From the NCBI GenBank assembly GCA_037367405.1, contig JAZKJV010009621.1:511501-575500 (forward strand): a stretch of 64,000 bases of DNA, written 5' to 3'. Position numbers and translations under genes: made by a program. Source of the DNA: Ottelia alismoides. Its lineage: Eukaryota; Streptophyta; Magnoliopsida; Alismatales; Hydrocharitaceae. Shown here piece after piece: positions 29,833-42,912 of the stretch (its first letter is position 1; every line of letters starts with the position of its first letter). The notes under the pieces were generated by a model. That model searched no databases and was not told where the DNA came from. It saw nothing but the letters and a program-made list of their open reading frames with translations.

Positions 29833-32800
29833 CGATGAATCCACATTTCATCATCTTTATTCTATCATTTTTGCCTCAAAAACCCTAGCAAACGCCTGAA
29901 AATAACATTAAATAGAGCAATTTAGCATTCATGCATGTGTGTGTAAAAAGTGTATAAAATACTGTTTTTAATGCCAAAATTATAGAATAAAGAAAAGAAA
30001 AAGAATAAAATATTGTAAATATTTTATTACCCGAAACCCCGAGACCTAGGCATCTTGATGAATAGGTCGACAAGGAATAAAGTAGGGGGAGATAAGGGTT
30101 AAAATACAATAAAAATACCTTATATTTCATTCCTTCTTTATTCATTTTGGGACCTATTTTTGGTTCCACTTTTTGTGCATCAAATAAAGAAACTTTGTAC
30201 ATGAAAGTTGTAGATATTTTTACATAGAAAAATAAAAAATTGATTTCACTGAAAAATAATGTACAGATAAAAAGTTATGATCTGAACAAAATTCCAGAAT
30301 CCCAACTTCCCAGACCCGTATCTCACAACTGAAAACTCCAAATGCAGCAAACTCACCTTTAATTGTATATAGAATAAAATAAGCTATTTAATGGTTGTGG
30401 TTTCGCATTTGACGGAGCTACGGTTTGAAAGTTGAGTTTTGGACCCACATTGTATACATGTACAGCTTAAAATATTCAATTTATTCTTTAATCATTATTT
30501 TTGTATTTTTTATATTTTTATAATTTTGTGAATATTATTTATAATAATTATGTACAGTAAAATTGGAATAAAAACCCAAATAAAACTCAAAATAAAAATA
30601 AATGTATATAAAATACACAGGTATTATACCTATATACATACCTATACAATACCTACTTATATTTTATTAAATATACAAAACATATCAGAAAAAAAAAACA
30701 AAAATATATTTATGTGTATAAAAGTCTTTTATAATTTTATAAAATACTATATAAAAATTATAAATTAAAATACACAAAATAAAAATAAAAGAACAAAATA
30801 TGTAGATATTATACCTATATAGCTATAATAAGTAACTTATATAAATAAATCTCATAAAAATAATTAAAATTCATAATAAAATAATTTATAAATTTATAAA
30901 CATTTTTTATTTTATAACCTAATTATAATAATGTCATTTAGTATTTTTAAATCATTTTTTGAAATCTTTTTCCAAGGGGTTTTTCTGGTTGGTCCACGTG
31001 GACCAAACAGAGGGCCTGGACAGTTGACACCGGTCAACTGTCTGACCCGCCCCCTGTGCCTATTGTCAGACACGTTTTGTCTCTTCTTCTCGCCATTTTC
31101 TAGGATTGACCTTGCACCAAATCACGTCGATGCCTTCTGAGTTTTTGCTCCTCGATTAGTGGTGATTCACGCCCAAGGTATTTCTAGGGTTGTGGACCGC
31201 TGATCGAGGCGTTTGACCCTCGTTCTTCTCGCCTGTCGATCACCAATCAAAAGCCACCCCCCCCCCCCCGACTTCCCTTTGGCTTTTGATCCTTCTTCCG
31301 CCAAAATCACCCGAAAACCCATAGCCCATCGCGTTCCTGGTGACAGCAGGAGGCGAATCGAGCCGGGGTTCGAGTCATCTGGTGTCGAATCGAAGCAGAT
31401 CCATCCCTCGCCGGAGCTCCGCTGCGACCTCCATCCTGACGTCTCTGGTGAGCCTCACCCCCTTCTCTTTTCCTTTTCTTGTAGCTCTGGCGTAGCATAG
31501 CTTAGCCTAGGACCAGTTTAGATTCCCCTCGCGTTAATCACCGTGAATCTTCGATCAAAGCCCACGGCGGAGCTTAGCTCCGCCTCCACTTTCCAGCCAC
31601 CTCCATCCTCGATAGCTGCCAAGACCACCTCCATCCTCTTCCTCGTCACTCTGTCACTCCGCTCCACCCTTCCAACCACCTCGATCTCGCCCAGATCGAG
31701 CTATCGAGCTCCCCTCTCCGTCGCTTGCTGGAGCTCCTCATCCCAGGCACCTTTCGCCTCCATCGAACCATCGGAGAGCACTCCGAGCATCCCTTTTTTG
31801 TCGTGCTTCTAACCCTGCAGGAACGAAGTCAAAAGGAGGCCCAATCGAGCCTCAAAGTTTCAGGGAAGCACCTCCAGGAGACCTCCCTTGTCCGAGCACC
31901 TCCGGTCACCTCGGCCTCGGTTGAGGAGCTCCATCGACGCGGATGAGCCCCAAGACCATTTTGCCCTCGGTCCGGGGCTGGTGGAGGACGTGTGTCGGCC
32001 GGAATCGCCATTCCAAGAGTCCTCCATGCAGTGTTCTTCGTCATCTTCGCCCAGCCGTCGGATCAGCCGCGTTCTTCCAGCCGTTCAGCAGCCGTCGGAT
32101 CAGGGCACCTCTCAGCCGTCCGATCAGCCGTTCACGATCTAATCCCAGCGGCCCAGAGCGAAGGGGTGCGGGCCGTCCGATGCACGCCGCGTGTCAAGTG
32201 AAGCTCCCTCGACCGCACGATCAGGATCTTGGGTATTTTGCACTTTAAACCCAAGCGTTTTTGTATTTATGATTTAACCCTAAAACTTTCATCTGAAGTT
32301 TAAAAGTTTTTGTAATAATTGCACTTAGGCCCCCGAACTTATTTTATTTGTACTTTAATCCACGGCCACGTCACCTCACGTGACCGGGACGCGTGCCTTT
32401 TGGGTATTTTGCATTTTCAATCATAAACTTTCATCTATTTGCATTTATACCCCCGTGTGTAGTGCTTTAAATATATTTCTGGGATAATTGCATGTTTGCC
32501 CTGCCGATTTTTAATATTTGCAAATATGCCCCTGTGAACGACAGATCACGTGCTTTGCGCGTGTGTTTTGGTGAAATTTACACCTAAGCCCCTGGATGTT
32601 TTTATAATTGCATATATACCCCTGACAGGCTTACGATTTTTATGTGTTTGATCTATTTATTCCACGCATCATTTAAGTGCCAAAAATTCCATAAAAATTA
32701 ACTTAGGCTCATGTTTGCTAGTACTTTCACGCCATATTTTTAGATTTTATTTTTGTCGCATTTTATCATTTATTAAAAATCAAAAACATGCCATTTCAGC

Positions 32801-33668
32801 ACTGTCTAGCTTAGAAAATACCAAAAAATATTAAAAATACCTTAAAAACTTTCAAAAAAATTACCTATTGTCTATTTCATCATATTTTAGTGTCAATCCA
32901 AAAACCACTAAAAATCTCAAAAGAAAAACCTTAAAAATTCAAAAACACCTAAAAACTTCTAAAAATCTAAAAAAATTATAGAAAACTCTAAAAAATAAAA
33001 CTAAGTTCTTATAGGTCCTACATTGTATTATCTTTATTTTAAAATTAGTTTGGAAAATTTTGGTGGCTGTTTGATATTTTTAATTCCCATTTTACCCCCA
33101 GCCAGTAGCTAATTCACTATTTTGCTTTATTTCAGTGTTTAAAAATACGAAAAATATTTTGAAAAATACCCAAAAATCACAAAAATAATAAAAAATTATA
33201 AAAAGACAAAAAAGATTTTATTTCTGAATTTTTGGCTATTTTTGCATATTTTTATAAATATTTTATCACTACTTGTATTACATTATTTTATATTCCAATA
33301 TTGAAAAAAATATAAAATATAAAATTATAAAAATCAGAAAATTAAAAACCAAAATGCAAAATTAAAAATTAAAAAAAATTAAAAATTAAAAACCCACAAA
33401 AAAATCTAGATTGGCTAAGTAGTTCATTAGACCGAGGCTTTGACTTTTTGTCTACGCTCTACACCTTTGTTTCCTGTGTTCGACCACTACTTACTTGCTA
33501 CTGTACATTTTTAGTAGGGTAGAATAAATTTTAATCCTTGCTCTTGATTGATTGATTGATTGTGTGGGTTAATTGTTGACGAACGAGAAAGCTTGAGTAG
33601 TCACCTCAACGACAGTGAGCCTGATTTGTCAGGCCATTATTTAGCGGCTCTCGCAATCTCGTTTTTCA
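29833..33668 (+). repeat. 5' LTR of Athila element (3.84 kb)
   Basis: Long LTR: A/T-rich 30200-30950, GC-rich 31000-32230, then A/T-rich to the end. Contains a G-box palindrome (30989-31006) and a CAGTTGAC/GTCAACTG pair (31019-31040). The short ORFs in the GC-rich part are not conserved in frame between the two LTRs. Confidence 0.85.
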
Positions 33669-33670
33669 AA

Positions 33671-33688
33671 TGGCGCCGTTGTCGGGGA
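33671..33688 (+). other. Athila primer-binding site
   Basis: TGGCGCCGTTGTCGGGGA two bases after the LTR end. It matches the plant tRNA-Asp-type primer site of Athila elements with one difference from TGGCGCCGTTGCCGGGGA. Confidence 0.85.
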
Positions 33689-35506
33689 GCATCGGCTCGT
33701 AGAGTACATTTGTGTGTTTTATCTGCTTAGCCATTTTGGATTATCTGCTTCTATTGCATAATTTGGTTTGAACTGTCTGACATCCCTTTCTTGTTTCTTG
33801 TGAGGGACCACTGACCGAGGAGGATCGCCTAGGGGATCCTGCGCATCCTTGGGAGGAGGAACCGGTTATTCTACCCTAGCCGGCAGGAGAGAGCAGGAGA
33901 GCTTGAGAGAGAGAGATAGTTAGTTTTTTATTTTTGTGGGAGAGAGTCTTTTAAATTGTAATAATACAAGACTTGTACACTCAGACACTCGGGCCCAACT
34001 TCCAAGTGTTTGTTCACTTGGGGGCTCACTGCGGTTTTCTTCGCGTTTCTCGATTGTCATTTGCCGGTTTTGTTTTCCTTTTCCCTTTCTTTTGTGGAAT
34101 GAGCCCTTAGATTTTAGGCATTGCTTGATCGATTAGATTAGGTCCAAACACCCTAATAACCATTGCATGTACCTATAGTGTGTATTTGGACTTAGTTTAA
34201 TTAAACAGTTAAATCATCTTCTTAGATCCGCCGCGCCGCGAGCCCACCCCATCAAGCGCTACTCCTGAACTCGATTTGTCGAGAAGAGGAGGGGTGGGTC
34301 TAGACCGGACTCTTTGGATCGAGGATTGGTGATTAACTTGTGGTTCTTCACGTTAGCAACTGCCTGCTTAAGATGATTTCCTTGTGCATATCGGCTTGTA
34401 GTATAGGTTTATAAATTTCTACTTTGCATCCCGCATGGAGAGAGCTGGGAGTCACTGTAAGTCTTCTATCTTTGCATTCATCATTTAGGCACTAAGGTGA
34501 GATTTCCATCTTAGTGCCACTTACATTGGCTTTTCCGACTCTTCTCTCCCTCTGTTTTTGGATCAAATAGGAATCAAGAAAAAATAAAAACGTTAGGCGC
34601 TTGTTTGAAATTACTCAAAAGAAGCGATAACACAAAAAAATAAAAAAGGGACTGCTAAGAAAACTTTGACCTAAATAAAATTGGTAATTGGACTCATTGA
34701 TTGGGGAGAATCACACCCTCACTTGTATTCAGGTTGCATGGGAAGGTTTCCTTCCAAGTGAGCAGAGTGCTTCGTAAGGATTAGAGCCCAAAACCCAGTC
34801 TGTGGCTGCCTTGTGTATCGCCTGGATTTCCGAAGTATTGGCGCTTCTATCGTACGTGGATGAGTAGGGCTTGGTCAACATTGGTGACTCTCTATTGTGC
34901 AGAGCATCGACCTTGTCTGTAGTATCGAGCCTAGGCCACGCCTTCACGGTGGTGTCTATCTCATCGTCTTGCGTCCGAGTAGGTTCTTGCACGCTCACGG
35001 GTGATTCCGTTGCGAGCGAGTTCCAAAGTATTGGTTTCGCCTATTGGCTTCCTTTCTCTATTTCTTTGGCTGAGTAGGGATCCAGGAGGTTTACAAGGAC
35101 CTCAAAAAGTACAGACTACAGGTTACACGGGAGGAGGACAAGTACGGGATACTCTTCCGGCAGTACTCTCTCTCTCCTATAGGCGTAGCGCTCTAAGGAC
35201 TCGTTAAAAGATAAATACCTGAATTCATCTAAAAACTACAAAGATAATAGCCGAACCCTTACGGCTTCACGTGTTGAGTTGGTGAATCCCCTTTGCTTTG
35301 TGTTTGCTTGCTAGTTGGATTAAGGTCAAGATCAAAAACACCGCGCCTTTGCGCCATTTTTGCTCTCCTTCCATTTGACCCTTGCTCATTGTGAGCCTTC
35401 TACTGTTTTACATTCCATTTATTTCTTGTTGACCCTCGTATTCCGTTGCACATGCATGCACATTTATTTCTACTGTTTTACATCGATCTTCCTCTTGATC
35501 TCCGAG
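33689..35506 (+). other. Athila untranslated leader
   Basis: 1.8 kb between primer site and gag start, with no recognisable coding sequence; long leaders are usual in this lineage. Confidence 0.55.
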
Positions 35507-37781
35507 ATGGCGACGAATGGGCAGTTCAGTCGAGACCCCGTCGACACCCACATCAGTTCCATTCGCTCTCCCTCTCCAATAATTCAGGGCGATTCCCGAA
35601 AACCCGGTTCAGACTCCGTGGACCGATCTCCAGACTCCCTGTCTTCTTCAATAAACAGGGATCACTCTCATCCCGAACTCTGTCCGTTTTGGATGGCAAT
35701 TGATTTCACTCCTTACACATCGTCGTCCTTAACAAAATTCTGTGTTGACCTTGACACATACCACATCTCTCTATCTGGTGCTGCAATTCAGACTGATCGG
35801 GGCATTCTTCTATGTGCAGACTTAGAGCCCGATTACGAGCCGGCATACCAAGTCCATTCTGAGATGTCAGGAGGAAGAGGAAAGGGACCACAACCCCCGT
35901 TCTGAGCCTGAAGTCAATCCGGGGGAGGGGCAATATACCACGCAAAAAGAAGTTAACAGTCAGCTGCTGGCTTCCATTCAAGCCATCCAGCAGCAGTTGA
36001 CTAATCAAACCCTGGCCCAGACCGCCTTCCAAGACATGCCGAACGATTTGAGGAGGAGGGCCGATGCAAGAGATGATCGGAGGGAGAATGATCCGAACCA
36101 AGAGCCTGATTTTGAAGAAGTCAGAGACGAGTTCTCAGTGGGAAGACCAGAATTCGACGCAGCGGAAGCAGATTCACCGTAGCCCAAGCATACGCTCAAG
36201 GAAACATACAACCCAGGAGTGGGACGCATCACTGAATGGATTCAAGTTCCACGTATGCATGCCCACTTCGAGCTGAAGTCGCAATTTCTGTCCCTGCTTC
36301 CCACATTCCACGGGAATACCACTGAGGAACCGTATATCTTTCTCAAGAAATTTGGCCGCATCTGTGCCACTGCTCAATACCCTGGCATTCCTCTGGGGGT
36401 AGTCAAGATGACCCCTTTCCCTTCAGCCTTCAAGACAAGGCCCTATATTGGGTCGACCATCTTGGAAAGGTCGTCACGACATGGGAGGATCTGAAGTCTG
36501 CATTTCTCCATAAATTCTATCCTCTTGGGCGATTGAATCAGATGCGTGCCCGTATCTCCAGTTTCTGCCAGCAGCCCCACGAGACTATCCACGAAGCGTG
36601 GGAGAGATTCAAGGACCTGCAAGAAAAATGCCCCCACCATGAAATTCCAAAGACTAGTCTCGTACAGCATTTCTTTGGGGGGGCTATCACTTGAGAGACA
36701 AAAGCTTGTAGACGCCACTTGCGGCGGTTCGCATTTCAACAAGGACGAGGACGTGGTATGGAACGTCTTCGAGGAAATGGCTGAATGAGAAGCCGCTCAA
36801 TCCTCGTCCAGAGTATACCTGAAGCTACCAACCGCCATCAACAAGCCAGTGAACATGGCTTCTCACACCGAGGAAAAGGATGAGACCTCCAACCTGAGCA
36901 TCATTGGGAGCCACCTGTCCAAGGTGGACATCATTGAGAAGAGGTCGCAGGACCTCGAAAAATTATCAATCATTGAGAAGAGGACTCAGGGTTTGGAAAA
37001 GCTTGACCAGATTTCCCAACAGCTGGAGCAACTCGTTCGTGCATTAAATGCAAACATGTGCAACGCTGTGTCTACTTCTACCGAGCCGAATGCTGAGAAG
37101 AAGGAGCCTACATTGCAGCAACACCCTCAGCCGGCTCTGCTACAACCCCAGCCTGTCCAGCATGTGTACTACGTGCAGGTTCCGGAGCAGCCCCCACAGC
37201 CCCAGACACAGATGGTTGTATATCAACCCGAGCCCCAGCCAGCATACTCCGAGCAGTTCTCTCCACCTCCGCCACTGATTCAGGAGATCAATGACGTATG
37301 GAACAATGAAGCGCAGCTGACCCGTCCTCAGGGACATTCTCAGGGTCAGAACATGGGCAACAGGCCCTATCACCAGCAGCAGTAGGGTGGGAGACCTTTC
37401 CAATCCTCCTACTAATACCAACCTCCTTCTCACGGAAACACCTGGAGGCAGAATTACCAGCACGGTCCTCAGCAGTCCAGATACCGCGGACAGGGATACC
37501 ATCAGCAACCGGCTGCTCAATACAATCAACAGAATGCACAATATTCCTCCAACCCTCCTCCTCACCAATTCTCTCAGGTTTATCAGTTGCAATCTCAGCC
37601 GCCATATCAGCATTCTAGACCCCAGCAAGGGGACTCCTCTGAGATTGTGCCGGTTAATCCGGCCCTGGCCTGTTTAGAGCAGTTAATGAAGAACATGGCT
37701 GAGATCCAGAAGATCGACGACCTGACGGCAGCCAAGACCGTCATACCAGCCCAGGTCGAAGCCAACCCGAACAACTTCTGA
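35507..37781 (+). pseudogene. Athila gag, frameshifted
   Basis: Starts 'MATNGQFSRDPVDTH' at 35507. The retrotransposon Gag domain is split between frames: 'FELKSQFLSLLPTFHGNT' near 36260, then 'FSLQDKALYWVDHLGKV', 'AFLHKFYPLGRLNQMRARIS', 'HETIHEAWERFKDLQEKCPH' to about 36680. A coiled 'EKLDQISQQLEQLVRAL' segment near 37000 and a Gln/Pro-rich tail (37110-37770) follow. Stops at 35903-35905 and 37384-37386, and shifts near 36410 and 36680, inactivate it. The product would be the structural capsid protein. Confidence 0.8.
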
Positions 37782-37831
37782 CGCAAGTAGCAGGTAGCAG
37801 GCAGTGTCCAACCCGACTCAGGAGAATTAAA

Positions 37832-38983
37832 TTATTTTTTATCTAATGTTGTTACTCTCAGGAGCGGTAGGACACTCCAGCCATCGGCGACGGCGAAGGG
37901 AAAATATCTTGCATCTGACGGGGAATCGTCAGTCCAGCCAACACCAGGGCCAAGCAGCATTTTGGGAGCAGCACCAGCATTCAGAAAATCACAAAAAAAT
38001 GAAGAAAATGACAAAACACAAAAAAAGAGCAGCAAACTCGGTGGAAATCGGCCAGCATTGGAGACGCCTGCACCTGCCTTACAGCCAGTTCCTGACAGGA
38101 GGAGCAATGCACCTGCAGCGAGTCCAACGCCAGCACCAGAAGCTGAGCCTGTCATTTTTGGTCCACAAATTGTAGATGAATCCATTCATTTTTGCCATCT
38201 ACCTGTACACAACAATATGGACACTCTTTTGAATGAAATTGATGAAGATTTTGTGAATATTCCTTTTCTTGAAGTAATGAAAAAACACAAAAAATGAAAA
38301 TTTTGATAAATGCTTTGTCTGATCCTGCCATTATAGAAATCATCCAGAATTTGGTGCTGAACATGCCATTAATGAAAGCTCTTGAGTACATGCCCGCTGT
38401 GAAGAAAGGATTAAAAGAGGCATGCACGACCAAGCGCATGCCGCATCCCCACAACTCCAGAAGTAAGGGTGGCAAGTCCGAAAAGCATATTCTCACCATG
38501 GCCACCGTCAACGCCATCAGCAACCTCCAGGATAAAAAGCCAGATATGGGAGAACCCCTTGTACGTTGTCAGATGTTCAATCAGGAGTTTGAACGAACAC
38601 TTCTCGACAGTGGGTCTTCTGTCAATTTGATGCCAGCTTCGCTACTCACGGAGTTCAGGCTAGGACCGCTCAAGCCTACAAAGATGATTCTGCAGTTCGC
38701 AGACAAGTCAGTCAAGCGGCCTAGGGGACTGTTGGAGGACGTGATCGTCACGGTTCAGGGAAAGTCATTCCCGGTCGATTTTGTGGTCTTAGATATGGAC
38801 GTCCCATCCCCATTGCTCCTTACCCCAATCATACTTGGAAGACCATTTCTGCGGCCATCAAACGCAGAGGTAAATTACGAGACGGGAGAAATCACTTTTG
38901 GCGTTGGCAATGAAACAATCAGAGTGGAGACCTTGTCTGAGGGAACACCAGCTGAACAAAATCTACATCATCTGCAAGGGTGA
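37832..38983 (+). pseudogene. Athila linker and aspartic protease
   Basis: After a frameshifted Ala/Pro/Lys-rich linker, 38294-38983 reads through the retropepsin domain: 'ERTLLDSGSSVNLMPASL' holds the catalytic D-S-G, and 'PIILGRPFLRPSNAEVNY' is the conserved C-terminal ILGRPFL box. The protease part is itself open, but its joints to gag and RT are broken. Confidence 0.8.
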
Positions 38984-39121
38984 TCGAGCATGCTGACGAT
39001 TGCGATTTTTTAGCATAAATTCAAGATACCAACTTATTTCTGGATGACAATGAGATCCATGAACTCCTATGTCCCGAGGAAGAAGTAGAGTCCGCAGTCG
39101 AATTTCCCCTTATCGATAAGG

Positions 39122-42100
39122 ATGAGGAACTCGCTGATGTGCTACAAGAGTGTCGTGGGAGTGATGTGCCTTCAAAACCAAGAGCAGAAATTTGAAGAAT
39201 CTTTTGATGAAGAAGACATCATTGAGGAATTCTGTCAGGATTTGAGAGAAGAAGCAGATCAGAATATGGTGGACACCGAACAGTTGAATGAATCACCACC
39301 TATACTAATAGCTGAGGTCACCGCTGAAGCAGCTCAGACCCCGCCAGAGCTAAAACCCCTGCCCTCCAACATGAAGTATGCCTTCCTTGCGGGAGAACCG
39401 AATATGTACCCGGTCATCATCAACGCACATCTGACCGAAGACAAGAATCTCGTCTGATGGAGGTTCTTGAACGTAACCGCAAGGCGATAGGTTGGCGAAC
39501 TTCTGATCTCCATGGGATCAATCCGTCACTCTGCTCGCACCGCATCTTTCTGGAAGATGATTGCAGGCCCTCTCGAGAACTGCAGAGAAGATTAAATCCT
39601 AATCTGCGGGTTATCCTTATGAAAGAGATTCAGAAATGGTGTGATGCTGGATTTATCTATCCCATCTCCGACAGCAAATGGGTGAGCCCTCTGCATGTTG
39701 TGCTCAAGAAATCAGGGATCACCATTGTGAAGAATGACAAAGGAGAGGAGATCGCAACCAGAGTACCCACTTCTTGGCGAGTATGCGTGGATTACAGAAG
39801 ACTTAATTTCGCTACCAAGAAGGATCATTTTCCTCTACCCTTCATCGACTAGATCTTGGAGCGATTGGCCGCGAAGGAATATTTTTGCTTCTTGGATGGC
39901 TACTCTGGGTATAATCAAGTTGCTATTACTCCTGAAGATCAAGAGAAGACCACGTTCATCTGTCCTTTTGGCACATATGCCTTCAGACGGATGCCGTTCG
40001 GGCTGTGCAATGGCCCAGCCACATTTCAGAGGTGTATGCTTGCAGTTTTTACCGATATGGTGGGCAACTTTCTCGAGGTCTTTATGGACGACTTTTCGGT
40101 CTACGGGGATTCATTTGACCAATGTCTGGATTACTTAGACCGAGTCTTACGGAGGTGCTGCGAAGTCAATCTTGTGCTCTCGTGGGAAAAGAGCAACTTC
40201 ATGGTGACCGAAGGTATTGTGCTGGGTCACGTTGTTTCTAAACGTGGTATGGAAGTTGACCCAGCCAAGGTGGATGTGATTTCCAAACTTGAGCCACCTA
40301 CAAACATCAAGCAAGTCCGGTCATTCTTGGGCCATGTCAGTTTTTACCGACGATTCATCAAAGATTTCAGTAAACTGGCCAGACCGTTGACTGAGTTGCT
40401 CGGCAAGGACAATGAATTCATTGTAGATGACCGTGTGCTCCTTGCCTTTAATCAGTTGAAAGAACTCATCACGCAGGCCCCTATCTTACAGCCACCGATT
40501 TAGACTCAGCCTTTCGAGATCATGACCGACGCGTCAGATTATGCCATCGGAGCTGTACTGGGACAGAGGAGAGATAATGTACCATTTGCGATTCACTACG
40601 CTAGTAGAACGCTCGATGAAGCCCAGCGGAACTACACTGTCACTGAAAAGGAGCTGCTAGCGGTAGTCTTTGCCTTAGAAAAGTTCAGATCCTACCTCCT
40701 TGGGTCTAAAGTAGTCATTTACACTGATCATTCGGCCATTCGGTACTTACAGCAGAAGAAGGACGCCAAACCACGTTTCATTCGGTGGATCCTTCTCCTC
40801 CAGGAATTTGACTTGGAAATCAAAGATAAACCTGGGATAAAGAATGTAGTGGCCGATCATCTATCAAGGCTTCCTGAACCGGAATTTCCTGAGCCAAACC
40901 TGCAACCGATCATAGAGACCTTTCCAGATGAGGCAATTCTGTCTGTCACCTCACTTCCTTGGTATGCAGACATCGTGAACTACCTGGTGGCCAAGAAAAT
41001 CCCACAGGACTGGCCTAAATTGAAAATAGACAGATTCTTGTCCAAAATCCATTTCTACCAATGGAAAGACCCGTATTTGTTTCGTGAGGGAGAAGATTGT
41101 ATCTGGAGAAGGTGCATTCCTCAGGTGGAAGTTCCAAGTGTCCTCGCTTTATGTCACGACCAAGATTCTGGAGGACATCATTCAGGCAAACGAACGACAG
41201 CAAAAGTTCTTCAAAGTGGCCTCTGGTGGCCTTCATTATTCAAAGATGCAGATGAGTATGTCAAATGCTGCACTGACTGCCAGAAGATGGGAGGAACCAT
41301 AGAAATGAGAGACACGATGCCGCTGAAATACATTCAGATCTCAGACGTCTTTGACGCATGGGGCATTGACTTTATGGGCCCGTTTTTTCCCAACAGTTAG
41401 GGTTATGAATATATTCTGCTTGCTGTCGATTATGTAAGTCGATGGGTGGAGGCTATTCCCGCTTGAACCGCCAACAGTATGACTGTCTGTCGATTCTTAA
41501 GAGATCACATCATAGCACGGTTCGAGATTCCCAAGATTCTCATATCTGACGAGGGTAGTCATTTCATAAACAGAGAGGTGAAGAAGCTGAGCCAAGAATT
41601 CTGCATTGAGCATCGTGTTGCTTCACCCTACCACTCGCAGTCCAATGGCTTGGCTGAATGTTCAAATAGGGAGATCAAGACAATCTTACAGAAGCTTGTG
41701 CGTCCGGATCGCAAGAACTGGTCTCAGCTGCTTGATTCCGTTCTTTGGGCTTATAGAACAACGTACAAGTCACCCTTGGGAATGTCTCCCTACCGCCTTG
41801 TATATGGCAAGCCATGCCATTTGTTCGTCGAACTAATTCACAAATCCTTATGGGTCGTTAACATCTGTAATTTGGACTCCAAGCAAGCAGGAAAAAACAG
41901 AAAACTGGATCTGAACAGATTATTGGAATTCAGAGATTATGCATATGACAACAGCCTGATGTACAAGGAGAAGGTCAAAACATGGCATGGCAAGCATATC
42001 CGCCGCAAGTCCTTTGATCCAGGTCAGAAGGTGTGGTTGTTCGATGCGAAATTAAAGATCTTTCCAGGCAAGTTGAAGAGTAAATGGACTGGGCCATTTA

Positions 42101-42315
42101 TGGTTAGGCAGGTGCGTGACAAAGGAAGTGTATTGATATCCAATCTGTCAGCTGACGCACAGCCATTTGTAGTCAATGGACAGCTTCTGAAGCCATACCT
42201 TGAACATGATACATTCATGGCTGTCGTTGACTCGGTTCGAGTAATCTATGAGGATGAGCTGAATATCTCCAAAGAGGCAGAGGAAGGCGAAGCACATCAA
42301 AACATTTTTGAATGA
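39122..42315 (+). pseudogene. Athila pol: RT, RNase H, integrase
   Basis: RT from about 39356 ('KPLPSNMKYAFL') with 'YPISDSKWVSPLHVV', 'WRVCVDYRRLN', 'YAFRRMPFGLCNGPATFQRC' and active site 'EVFMDDFSVYGD'. RNase H from 40504: '[16 protein letters not shown]', '[18 protein letters not shown]', '[10 protein letters not shown]'. Integrase has the HHCC finger (HxD...'[15 protein letters not shown]'...CCTDC), 'WGIDFMGPF', 'LISDEGSHF' and 'NGLAECSNREIK', that is D, D and E all present. Inactivated by a frameshift near 39455 and in-frame stops at 39850-39852, 40501-40503, 41398-41400 (TAG) and 41464-41466 (TGA). No envelope-like ORF follows. Confidence 0.9.
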
Positions 42316-42397
42316 TTTTTCTTCTTTTCTTCTTTTCTTCTTTTCAATTTCTTTTATCCTCGTCTACCGACATGATGCCATCCCTTTCATCATTGCT

Positions 42398-42912
42398 ACA
42401 CTTAGGATGTACTTTATCCTAAGTATAGGGGGATGCGCATTCCGAGTTGTTCATATCCGCTTTCATCTCTTTTCGTCTTTTCTTCTTTTCTTCTTTTCAT
42501 TTCCTATCTTCTTTTTCTATCAAAAAGGTGCCGCCCTTGTAGACAGTTTTCCATACTTAGGATGTACTTTGTCCTAAGTATAGGGGGGTGCGCACCCTGA
42601 GTTCTGTCATTTCTTTCGATCCTCTCCATTGTCTCCTCTCTTGTCTATACTTAGGGATATCTTACCCTAAGTATATGGGGAGACAATCTGAGTACGATCT
42701 GTTCATTCCCACCCTTGACCCTTCTTGCTTTGTGTACAGTCTGCTATACTTAGGATTATTTGATCCTAAGTATAGGGGGGACGGTCAACTTCTTATTGGT
42801 TCATTCATTAGTTATTTATTCTTTAGACTTGCCTATACTAGGTACGAGTTATGTCTTCTCTTTTCTCTCTGATCTATGAGGACATAGCTCAAGCTAAGTA
42901 TATGGGGGTCGT
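42398..42912 (+). repeat. Series of polypurine-tract hairpins in Athila
   Basis: Four units of the form ATACTTAGGAT-N7-ATCCTAAGTAT followed by AGGGGGG lie at about 42398-42432, 42553-42589, 42646-42683 and 42745-42782. A fifth, degraded unit (AGGACATAGC...CTAAGTATATGGGGG) is at 42878-42912. Each is a 9-11 bp stem whose 3' arm runs into a purine tract like the true one (AAAGTATAGGAGGA). Spacing 93-155 bp. Confidence 0.85.

Noticed and set aside
29496..29846. Overlapping ORFs of 94-115 codons near the left end of the Mutator-like element
   Set aside because: Translations of its CCCTCGCCG-type repeat; the same happens at 60303-60861.
37140..37628. 162-codon minus ORF opposite the Athila gag tail
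   Set aside because: Shadow of the Gln/Pro-rich gag segment on the plus strand.
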